Assembly (NCBI GenBank): GCA_021152555.1
Contig: JAGKVE010000015.1
Coordinates: forward strand, 1-33,551
From: Bacteroidia bacterium
GTDB taxonomy: Bacteria > Bacteroidota > Bacteroidia > Bacteroidales > Paludibacteraceae
Direction of reading: 5' to 3'
DNA length: 33,551 nt
Shown: positions 16,021-22,663 of the stretch, one piece after another
How positions within the stretch are numbered: position 1 is the stretch's first letter
Layout: the number at the start of each line of letters is the position of its first letter
Position numbers and translations under genes: made by a program
Notes under the pieces: generated by a model
What the model was told of the DNA's origin: nothing
The model's input: only the letters and a program-made list of their open reading frames with translations
Database searches by the model: none

Positions 16021-16197
16021 TATATTTGTGTTGAAGATAACCGAAGTATTCAATGTAGATATACGAATTGAGAAGGGCTTAAGGTTTAAGGTTAACCTGA
16101 TGGCGGCAGTAAAAGAACTCCAATGTTCACTCACGGAGTAGCCAGTAAAACCGATAACGGCTTAGCCGACCCGTAAAGGGGAAATACTAACCTAAAC
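16021..16197 (+). other. Structured leader before the large recombinase unit
   Basis: No gene seen. A -7-like TATATTTG at 16021-16028 lacks a good -33 box. Downstream are AGGTTAACCT (16088-16097) and nested arms TGGC/GCCA (16101-16104, 16141-16144) with ACTCC/GGAGT (16117-16121, 16135-16139). CGGC/GCCG (16158-16168) and CCC/GGG (16170-16180) follow. CCG at 16151-16153 can pair with the same CGG (16158-16160), so two hairpins exclude each other. This could be a cis-acting RNA controlling recombinase synthesis. Confidence 0.35.
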
Positions 16198-16335
16198 ATG
16201 CTAAATAGGGAGAAGTATGAAAAAGAGTTAACTGATTTAGGAATTGAAAGTCAAGAAGATAGAAATGAAATGATTCAATCTTTATGGAACTTAGTATTAT
16301 TAGTTGTAAATGGTTTAAAAGATGAAAAAGAGTAA
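16198..16335 (+). CDS. 45-aa charged protein overlapping the recombinase start
   Basis: A short frame beginning MLNREKYEKELTDLGIE and ending NGLKDEKE, with a central hydrophobic helix (SLWNLVLLVV). It ends at a TAA at 16333-16335, 14 bases inside the large recombinase gene. That overlap suggests translational coupling. Composition (acidic/basic helix) and codons look coding. Large serine recombinases need a small directionality factor for excision, and such factors are often encoded next to them with no shared sequence. This protein could be that, but nothing in its sequence proves it. Confidence 0.5.
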   Translation: MLNREKYEKELTDLGIESQEDRNEMIQSLWNLVLLVVNGLKDEKE

Positions 16336-17959
16336 GATAAAAGCAAGAATGATAACTCCTTATGAAGAGTTACAATACAAAGTGGCATATGCTTGGACAC
16401 GTGTTAGTTCTGACGGGCAGAAATCGCGAGGTTCATCACTTGCCTCACAAGAAGAGGAAATAACAACATACGCTGAGAAGAATGGCATTATCATCAAAAA
16501 GTGGTATGGACGAGATGTGGAATCTGGAACAAAACTAGAGCGCAAACGATTCGATGCTATGATTTCAGATGCTCAAAAAGATAAACAAGTCAATGTTATA
16601 TTATGCTATGATTCAAAACGATTTGGGCGTTTAGGGGGCGATACAATTAGTCTTAAAGACAAATTACTAAGCCAAGGTATTTATGTTATCTACACCTCTG
16701 AAACGAATTACAATAGAACAGATTCTGGTGGTTATTATGCAGATGGAATGAGAGATCTTGGTGGTAAAGTGGATGCCAATGACCGTTATAAGATGTGTGC
16801 CAATGGAATAGTACATATGCTAAATAGGGGAGAGTGGTGCTTCCATGTCCCTTTAGGGTATACTCGCGTCAGAAGAGAAGAAAGGGGCAATGTAAAGCAC
16901 CATGTGATCGAAATCAATGAAACGGGCGAGAAACTTCGTAATGCTTGGATTTGGCGGGCGCAAGGAGAACGCATAATAGACATAGTGCATAAACTGAATA
17001 GCCTCGGCGTAAGGTTAAGTAATGATAAGCCAATTGACGAAAAGAACCTTAGCAAGATATTGCGTAATACCTTCTACACAGGGTGGATTGAGCATGAACT
17101 GATTGACACTGAGAACCATCGAATAAAGGGCAATTACCAAGCATTGATAGATGAAGATACATTCAATCTCGCTAATGGTATATCGCAACATGTCGGATAC
17201 GAACAGGTGAAAGAGACAACGCCTTTCCCGTTGAAGCGTCATATCTATTGTGATTGTTGTGGTGGCGCGCTGACAGGATATACACGAGCGCGCAAGAAAC
17301 ATACACATTATTACTACAAGTGTAATACACACGGATGTAAGTGCAATAGTAATGCCAATGACATGCATGCCTCATATCTGGATTTGTTAGCAGGCTACAC
17401 CATCAAAAAGGAATTACTGCCAATAGTGAAGAAGATGTTAGAAGAAGAGATCGATAACCATCTCAAAGAAAACAAGAAACTGCTAACGACACTGAGAAGC
17501 AATGAAACAGAAAAGAGGAATCAGTTAGATGAGGTAGAGTATAAATATGCTCTCGGAAACATTCCAAAATCATCTTACGATGTAGCCAAGAAGCGATTAT
17601 CGGATGAACTCAGTAATATCATCTCCCAGATTGGAGAATATGAAAGCCAGTTATCGAACACTTTCCCTTCTATCGACAAAATGCTGCTAATGTGCTGTAA
17701 ATTAGGCGATTTGTGGCAAAATTCGAACTTCAAAGAGCGTCAGAAGTTGCAGAATTTAGTCTTTCCGAATGGGGTGAGGTATAGCCGACTTTTAGCAAAT
17801 TATCGAACACCCGAAGTAAACAAGGTATTCTCGCTAATACGCACTATTTCAGAGAATTACGATAAGGAGCAATCAAAAAGCGACTCAGATTGTTCATCTG
17901 AATCGCCTTTTGTCGAGAAGAGGCGACTCGAACGCCCGACCCCTACGTCCCGAACGTAG
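16322..17959 (+). CDS. Large serine recombinase (integrase of the element)
   Basis: A 545-aa DNA integrase. The catalytic domain starts at AYAWTRVSSDGQ (nucleophile probably Ser29) and runs through ILCYDSKRFGRLGGD. The recombinase domain (about residues 170-290) contains PLGYTRV and ILRNTFYTGWIEH. A zinc ribbon with C310, C313 and C334/C339 follows, then a coiled coil at about residues 365-445 (KKMLEEEIDNHLKENKKLL, then KRNQLDEVEYKY). These are the standard large-serine-integrase parts. The last 12 residues (RRLERPTPTSRT) are not native: they are read from the antisense strand of tRNA-Pro beyond the attachment core. Residues 1-533 are the element's own. In the circle the gene would continue for 33 other codons now at 12151-12250. 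An internal inverted repeat (17875-17906) doubles as a terminator for the tRNA on the other strand. Confidence 0.92.
   Translation: MKKSKIKARMITPYEELQYKVAYAWTRVSSDGQKSRGSSLASQEEEITTYAEKNGIIIKKWYGRDVESGTKLERKRFDAMISDAQKDKQVNVILCYDSKRFGRLGGDTISLKDKLLSQGIYVIYTSETNYNRTDSGGYYADGMRDLGGKVDANDRYKMCANGIVHMLNRGEWCFHVPLGYTRVRREERGNVKHHVIEINETGEKLRNAWIWRAQGERIIDIVHKLNSLGVRLSNDKPIDEKNLSKILRNTFYTGWIEHELIDTENHRIKGNYQALIDEDTFNLANGISQHVGYEQVKETTPFPLKRHIYCDCCGGALTGYTRARKKHTHYYYKCNTHGCKCNSNANDMHASYLDLLAGYTIKKELLPIVKKMLEEEIDNHLKENKKLLTTLRSNETEKRNQLDEVEYKYALGNIPKSSYDVAKKRLSDELSNIISQIGEYESQLSNTFPSIDKMLLMCCKLGDLWQNSNFKERQKLQNLVFPNGVRYSRLLANYRTPEVNKVFSLIRTISENYDKEQSKSDSDCSSESPFVEKRRLERPTPTSRT
17875..17906 (-). terminator. 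Element-borne terminator for tRNA-Pro, inside the recombinase gene
   Basis: On the - strand, GCGATTCAGAT (complement of 17896-17906) pairs over 11 positions with ATCTGAGTCGC (complement of 17880-17890), one pair being G-U. It is followed by TTTTTG. On the + strand that pair would be a C-A mismatch. The better fold and the U-run both point to use by transcripts leaving the tRNA. Confidence 0.75.
17906..17919. repeat. Right attachment site core (attR)
   Basis: CCTTTTGTCGAGAA, identical to 12134-12147. Its last bases are the complement of the acceptor end of tRNA-Pro, so the tRNA remains whole after insertion. Confidence 0.88.
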
Positions 17960-17985
17960 TGCGCTACCAACTGCGCTACTTCTCG
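17913..17985 (-). tRNA. tRNA-Pro (anticodon CGG)
   Basis: A complete 73-nt cloverleaf. The acceptor stem is CGAGAAG/CTTCTCG with discriminator A. The D arm is GCGC-AGTTGGTA-GCGC. The anticodon arm is CTACG-TTCGGGA-CGTAG with anticodon CGG, and the T loop is TTCGAGT. The 3' CCA is not encoded (next bases CAA), so it depends on the cca enzyme. It has its own promoter at 18038-18069. It is the target of the integrated element. The recombinase mRNA runs antisense through its 3' half. Confidence 0.95.
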
Positions 17986-18037
17986 CTCATGTACTTATTC
18001 GATTATTTGCCGGAACAAACTTCCTCGAAAAAGCGTG

Positions 18038-18069
18038 CAAAATTACTGCTTTTTTTTTATATATGCAAA
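18038..18069 (-). promoter_or_regulatory. Promoter of tRNA-Pro
   Basis: - strand -33 TTTG (18066-18069, continuing GCATAT), spacer ending AAAGCAG and -7 TAATTTTG (18038-18045); 20-base gap. The start is expected near 18031, about 45 bases ahead of the tRNA. The -33 box is 11 bases from the end of topA. Confidence 0.87.
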
Positions 18070-18080
18070 TTTTTCAGCAA

Positions 18081-20399
18081 TTATTTTGCACTTTTTCTTC
18101 GGAATGAGGCTTTTCCTGGCTTTATTGGTTCGTTTTTAGCCATTATCTCACGCACTTCCGCTTCTGTTATCGCTTGTACCGTTTTGCCTTTAGGTATCTG
18201 ATAATTGCCTTCCGGTGTATGGATATATGCACCATAACGTCCGTTCAGTACTTTTATATCTCCCCATTGATGAATAGGTGTTTCGGCCTTTTGTTTATCG
18301 GCTATCAACTCTGCCGCTTCCTGCAATGTAAGCGTATGAGGGTCTTTACCTTTGGGAATTGAGATAAATGACTTCTTATAGCGCACATACGGGCCAAACT
18401 TACCCTCACCAACTATCACTTCATTTCCTTCGATTTCACCGAGGGAAATAGGCAGTGCTTCGCGGAATAATTCAAGAGCTTCGCTCAGCGTAATAGAGAA
18501 TATCGACTGACCCTTTTTGAGACTCGCAAAACGCGGTTTCTCATTAGCTTTATCGCCCATTTGCACACACGGACCTATTTTGCTGATTTTGGCGATGACG
18601 GGCTGCCCGCTTTCGGGGTCGGTACCTAATAAACGACCGTCAACTTTTCCCGATGGAATCGAAGAAAGGAGCGGTTTGAACGTCTTATAGAATGCATCTA
18701 CTGCCTCTGTCCATTCTACTTTTCCAACTGCTATGCGGTCGAACTGTTCTTCCTCATGTGCGGTAAAGTTATAATTAAGTATCTGCGGGAAATTCTCTAC
18801 AAGGAAATCGTTGGTAATCCGTCCTAAGTCGGTTGGCATAAAACGCTGGCTGTCTGCTCCATAGAGTTCGCTTTTCTGCTTCTCGGTTACCATTCCGTCC
18901 TGCTTGAGCGAGAGTATCGCAATATCGCGTTTAACACCTGGTACCGACCCTTTTTCTACATACTTGACATGCTGTATGGTGTCTATAATAGTTGCATATG
19001 TGGACGGGCGGCCTATTCCGAGTTCCTCCATCTTTTTGACAAGCGTTGCGTCATTATAGCGGAATGGAGGTTTGACATACGTCTGTATCCCTTCGGCATC
19101 CACCAGTTTGAGTCGCTCGCGCTTGACCATAGCCGGTAATACGCGGCGCTCTTCTTCCGCATCATCGGTCGATTGTACATATACACGCGTAAATCCGTCA
19201 AAAGTAATTGTTTCACCGTTAGCAACAAAGGCGTATTTGCTGCCATGTACCGATACCTCAATGGTAGTTTTTTCACTTTGAGCCTCAGCCATCTGGGATG
19301 CAATAGTCCGCTTCCATATCAGGTCATACAGCCTCTGTTCATCGCGCGTCGCACCGGCTGTAAGGACATTCATATACGTCGGACGGATGGCTTCATGCGC
19401 TTCTTGGGCGCCTTTGGCTTTAGTATGGAATTGACGGGTATGAACATATTGCGCTCCATACTGCTCGGCAATAACTTCTTTGGCTGTCCCCAACGCCAAT
19501 GTTGAGAGATTGACAGAATCAGTACGCATGTAGGTTATTTTTCCGCTTTCGTATAGAGACTGGGCTAAACGCATGGTCTTGGATACGGTGAATTTCAGTT
19601 TACGCGCCGCCTCTTGCTGTAAGGTCGATGTAGTGAATGGTGGAGCTGGCATATGTGTAACCGGCTTACGCTGAACATCGCGGACAATAAACTGGGATCT
19701 GTTCAGACTCTCAAGGAACTCTATCGCGTCTTTTTTATGCGAAAAACGATGGTTCAATTCGCATTTCAACACAGACGCCTCGCCTGGATTTGCTCCGATG
19801 AAATCGGCAAAAATACGATACGCGGAAGATGCACGGAACGATTCTATTTCGCGTTCCTTTTCTACGATTAGACGAACTGCAACAGATTGTACGCGACCGG
19901 CAGAAAGACCCGTTGTCACTTTCTTCCATAGTACCGGGGACAACTCAAATCCTACTATTCGGTCTAATACTCGGCGGGCCTGTTGGGCGTTAACCAGGTT
20001 GTAATCAATATCACGGGGATGTTGAATTGCCTCAAGAATGGCATTCTTGGTAATCTCGTGAAAAACAATACGTTTTGTTTTGGCTTCATCAAGATGCAGA
20101 ACCTCTTTGAGATGCCATGCGATTGCCTCTCCTTCACGGTCTTCATCTGAGGCTAACCATACTGTATCCGCTTTTCTCGCCTCGCTCTGTAATTGAGTTA
20201 TCAGACGCTCTTTATAGGGGTCAATCGCATAGTTCGGTTGATAATCATGCTCTAAATCTATGCCTAATGAGTTCTTTCCTACGGGCTCTATATCGCGTAT
20301 ATGCCCTTGACTGCTCATTACATGATAGTCTTTGCCCAGAAATTTTTCTATCGTCTTCGCTTTGGCTGGAGACTCTACTATAACCAAATTTTTACTCAT
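18081..20399 (-). CDS. topA: DNA topoisomerase I
   Basis: Relaxes negative supercoils (type IA). The Toprim domain starts at KNLVIVESPAKAKTIEKF, with metal-binding ASDEDREGEA at residues 83-91. The catalytic tyrosine is in ITYMRTDS (about Tyr290). The DxxR-type and HEAIRPT motifs follow. The C-terminal part carries topoisomerase repeat modules (GKFGPYVRYKKSFISIPKG, GRYGAYIHTPEGNYQIPKG) instead of cysteine zinc fingers, and a basic tail RRKSAK. I start it at 20399 (772 aa, MSKNLVIVES), because the longer frame extends past the promoter at 20436-20467 and lacks homology. It is divergent from nfeD and in tandem with tRNA-Pro. Identity is certain. Confidence 0.97.
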   Translation of the reverse strand: MSKNLVIVESPAKAKTIEKFLGKDYHVMSSQGHIRDIEPVGKNSLGIDLEHDYQPNYAIDPYKERLITQLQSEARKADTVWLASDEDREGEAIAWHLKEVLHLDEAKTKRIVFHEITKNAILEAIQHPRDIDYNLVNAQQARRVLDRIVGFELSPVLWKKVTTGLSAGRVQSVAVRLIVEKEREIESFRASSAYRIFADFIGANPGEASVLKCELNHRFSHKKDAIEFLESLNRSQFIVRDVQRKPVTHMPAPPFTTSTLQQEAARKLKFTVSKTMRLAQSLYESGKITYMRTDSVNLSTLALGTAKEVIAEQYGAQYVHTRQFHTKAKGAQEAHEAIRPTYMNVLTAGATRDEQRLYDLIWKRTIASQMAEAQSEKTTIEVSVHGSKYAFVANGETITFDGFTRVYVQSTDDAEEERRVLPAMVKRERLKLVDAEGIQTYVKPPFRYNDATLVKKMEELGIGRPSTYATIIDTIQHVKYVEKGSVPGVKRDIAILSLKQDGMVTEKQKSELYGADSQRFMPTDLGRITNDFLVENFPQILNYNFTAHEEEQFDRIAVGKVEWTEAVDAFYKTFKPLLSSIPSGKVDGRLLGTDPESGQPVIAKISKIGPCVQMGDKANEKPRFASLKKGQSIFSITLSEALELFREALPISLGEIEGNEVIVGEGKFGPYVRYKKSFISIPKGKDPHTLTLQEAAELIADKQKAETPIHQWGDIKVLNGRYGAYIHTPEGNYQIPKGKTVQAITEAEVREIMAKNEPIKPGKASFRRKSAK

Positions 20400-20435
20400 A
20401 CTACTATAAATAAGGTGTACCCTCAAAAAACGCTG

Positions 20436-20467
20436 CAAAAGTAGTATAATTAATTTATTTATGCAAA
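20436..20467 (-). promoter_or_regulatory. Promoter of topA
   Basis: - strand -7 TACTTTTG (20436-20443) and -33 TTTG (20464-20467, continuing GCATAA), 20-base gap. The transcript start is near 20430. Confidence 0.85.
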
Positions 20468-20482
20468 TTTTTTGGGGGACGC

Positions 20483-20513
20483 TTGCATAATTCAAAGATA
20501 TTTAGTATCTTTG
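20483..20513 (+). promoter_or_regulatory. Promoter of the nfeD-araC operon
   Basis: -7 TATCTTTG (20506-20513) with TTG (20483-20485) 20 bases before it; the -33 box is TTG rather than TTTG. The start near 20519 leaves a leader of about 43 bases. It is divergent from the topA promoter. Confidence 0.75.
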
Positions 20514-20561
20514 CAGCCGATTTGAGAAAAATAGTTGTAAAATTTTTATAAAAAGATTTGC

Positions 20562-20900
20562 ATGAACGTTTTTTTAGTCGTATTATTAGTGCTCGCGGGC
20601 GTCGCGTTATTATTAATGGAGATGTTCCTTCTTCCGGGTTTCGGCATTGCAGGGATCGGTGGTTTCGGCTGTCTCGTTGCCGCCGTTGTACTTGCTTGGT
20701 TATGGATTGGCAAAATGGCGGGATTCATTACTTTGGCTGCCTGTTTGATTTTGTCATGTCTGGCAATCTGGGGTTTCTTGCGCAGTAACGCGTTGGATAA
20801 AATGGCATTGAATACAAAAATTGACAGCCATGTAGAGTTGGCAAAAAATAAACTGGAGAAAAAAAAGGAAACGAAAGAATTAACCTCTGAAAATAAATAA
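20562..20900 (+). CDS. NfeD-like membrane protein
   Basis: 112 aa, inner membrane. The transmembrane segments are at about residues 2-25 (VFLVVLLVLAGVALLLMEMFLLPGF, with the family's EMFLLPGFG signature), 28-50 and 53-72. A charged C-terminal helix rich in K and E follows (KNKLEKKKETKELTSENK). The usual C-terminal OB-fold of NfeD is missing, so this is the short membrane-only form. It precedes floA by 5 bases, the conserved nfeD-flotillin pairing known across bacteria. The likely role is organising membrane microdomains with FloA. Confidence 0.8.
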   Translation: MNVFLVVLLVLAGVALLLMEMFLLPGFGIAGIGGFGCLVAAVVLAWLWIGKMAGFITLAACLILSCLAIWGFLRSNALDKMALNTKIDSHVELAKNKLEKKKETKELTSENK

Positions 20901-20905
20901 CGATT

Positions 20906-21886
20906 ATGGATGTACTAACAATTATCATCGTGACGCTGGTAGCGATCGCGCTTTGTATTTTCTTTTATTATGTGCCCTTCATGTTGTGGATCAATGCGCA
21001 GGTCAGCGGAGTACGTATTAGTTTGATTCAGCTCTTCTTGATGCGTATACGTAAAGTACCGCCCACAAAGATTGTGAACTGCATGATTGAGGCGCATAAG
21101 GCGGGCCTGAGTGACGTGAAACGTGACGGACTGGAGGCGCATTATCTTGCCGGCGGGCATATAGAGCGCGTTGTACACGCGTTGGTCAGTGCCAGCAAAG
21201 CAGGTATTGATCTGCCCTTCCAAATGGCTACGGCGATTGACCTCGCTGGACGGGATGTCTTCGAAGCGGTACAAATGAGTGTTAACCCGCGCGTTATTGA
21301 TACACCGCCTGTAACGGCTGTCGCAAAAGATGGTATTCAGTTGATAGCTAAAGCACGCGTAACAGTTCGTGCAAACATTCGTCAACTGGTCGGAGGCGCT
21401 GGAGAAGATACTATACTCGCCCGTGTCGGTGAAGGTATCGTCAGTTCAATCGGTAGTGCTGAAAGCCATAAATTGGTGCTCGAAAATCCCGATTCAATCA
21501 GTAAATTAGTACTTTCTAAAGGACTCGACGATGGTACGGCTTTCGAAATTCTCAGTATTGATATCGCGGACATAGATGTAGGTAAAAACATCGGTGCCCA
21601 ATTGCAAATGGACCAGGCAGAAGCAGATAAGAATATAGCCCAGGCAAAAGCCGAAGAGCGACGCGCTATGGCCATCGCTAACGAACAGGAAATGAAAGCG
21701 AAAGCACAAGAGGCGCGCGCCAAAGTAATTGAAGCGGAAGCTTTGGTTCCGCAAGCGATGGCAGATGCTTTCCGTTCGGGAAATCTCGGAATCATGGATT
21801 ATTATCGCATGCAGAATATGCAAGCCGATACCGCTATGCGGGAACAAATAGCAGGAGGAGGAGAGAAAAAGGGAGCGAAAAAATAA
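20906..21886 (+). CDS. floA: Flotillin-like protein FloA
   Basis: A 326-aa membrane-associated SPFH protein that forms lipid-domain scaffolds. The N-terminal hydrophobic hairpin (residues 4-35) is followed by the SPFH region (VNPRVIDTPPVTAVAKDGIQL, then ARVTVRANIRQLVGGAGED). After that comes the long EA-rich coiled coil (MDQAEADKNIAQAKAEERRA, then QEARAKVIEAEALVPQAMAD). It ends with the family motif GNLGIMDYYRMQNMQADTAMR. The length is typical. It sits between nfeD and a nitrilase gene whose ATG follows its stop directly. Confidence 0.95.
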   Translation: MDVLTIIIVTLVAIALCIFFYYVPFMLWINAQVSGVRISLIQLFLMRIRKVPPTKIVNCMIEAHKAGLSDVKRDGLEAHYLAGGHIERVVHALVSASKAGIDLPFQMATAIDLAGRDVFEAVQMSVNPRVIDTPPVTAVAKDGIQLIAKARVTVRANIRQLVGGAGEDTILARVGEGIVSSIGSAESHKLVLENPDSISKLVLSKGLDDGTAFEILSIDIADIDVGKNIGAQLQMDQAEADKNIAQAKAEERRAMAIANEQEMKAKAQEARAKVIEAEALVPQAMADAFRSGNLGIMDYYRMQNMQADTAMREQIAGGGEKKGAKK

Positions 21887-22663
21887 ATGCGCATAGCCTT
21901 ATTGCAATATTCGATTGTGTGGGCTGACCCGCATGCTAATGTGCGCGCATTGGACAAGCGACTCGCCGCTATCAAAGGAAACGCGGACATAGCGGTTGTT
22001 CCCGAGATGTTCTCTACCGGATTCTGTACTGACCGCATGGACTTGGCGGAGCCGTGGGGAGGAGAGACTTGCCAAGCACTGCAACGCATGGCGGATTCAT
22101 ACGATATTGCCATCATTGGAAGTTTGATTGTTAGAATGGATGATGGTCTGCGAAATCGTGGATTTATGTTCGCTCCGAATGAAGAACCGCGATTTATTGA
22201 CAAACGGCATCTGTATAAACATGGTGGGGAGGCATTACTCTTCAAAGCCGGTGACCAACGGGAAGTATGGGAATTCCGCGGCGCGAGAATACGCCTGGCA
22301 GTTTGTTATGACTTAAGATTCCCCGTTTGGCTGCGCCAAGACCCTGATAATATGTATGATATACTTGTCTGCGTAGCTTGCTGGCCGAAAGTACGGATTC
22401 AATATTGGGACGCTATGTTACCCGCACGCGCTGCAGAAAACCAAGCACTCGTTGTTGGCGTAAACATGGTCGGAACAGATGGCATGGGAGAGGTCTATAA
22501 CGGACATTCGGCAGCATATGACACATGGCTGAGGGATGTGGCGTTATTTAACGAAGCGGAAGAAGGTACACGAATAGTGGAACTTTCTATAGAAACGGTG
22601 CGTCATTATCGTTCTGCATCTCCGTTATGGCAGGATGCTGACGAGTTTAGTGTGGGAGATTAG
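21887..22663 (+). CDS. Carbon-nitrogen hydrolase, omega-amidase type
   Basis: A 258-aa cytosolic amidase of the nitrilase superfamily. The Glu-Lys-Cys triad is visible as VVPEMFSTGF (Glu40), DKRHLYK (Lys106) and AVCYDLRFPVW (Cys140). MFSTGF and the YDLRFPVW motif match the YafV/NIT2 branch. That branch hydrolyses alpha-ketoglutaramate and similar omega-amides and repairs by-products of glutamine transamination. The exact substrate cannot be fixed by sequence reading. It starts directly after floA, and its TAG shares a base with the recJ GTG start. Confidence 0.9.
   Translation: MRIALLQYSIVWADPHANVRALDKRLAAIKGNADIAVVPEMFSTGFCTDRMDLAEPWGGETCQALQRMADSYDIAIIGSLIVRMDDGLRNRGFMFAPNEEPRFIDKRHLYKHGGEALLFKAGDQREVWEFRGARIRLAVCYDLRFPVWLRQDPDNMYDILVCVACWPKVRIQYWDAMLPARAAENQALVVGVNMVGTDGMGEVYNGHSAAYDTWLRDVALFNEAEEGTRIVELSIETVRHYRSASPLWQDADEFSVGD

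Larger units (their letters stand above)
12134..17919. mobile_element. Integrated rolling-circle/LSR element in tRNA-Pro
   Basis: A 5.8-kb AT-rich island flanked by the 14-bp direct repeat CCTTTTGTCGAGAA (12134-12147 and 17906-17919). The right copy overlaps the 3' end of an intact tRNA-Pro. It carries a NUMOD3-like protein, a phage II/X-type replication initiator, a membrane protein with a structured leader, an XRE repressor, a small serine resolvase, a 45-aa protein and a large serine recombinase. Excision would give a 5,772-bp circle. I see no Zot ATPase, coat protein, relaxase or tyrosine integrase. It is therefore best described as an integrative rolling-circle plasmid or a reduced relative of filamentous phage. 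The base composition differs visibly from the flanking chromosome. Confidence 0.85.

Noticed and set aside
12134..17919. Complete filamentous prophage
   Set aside because: The initiator fits, but no Zot-type ATPase, coat or adsorption protein genes can be found.
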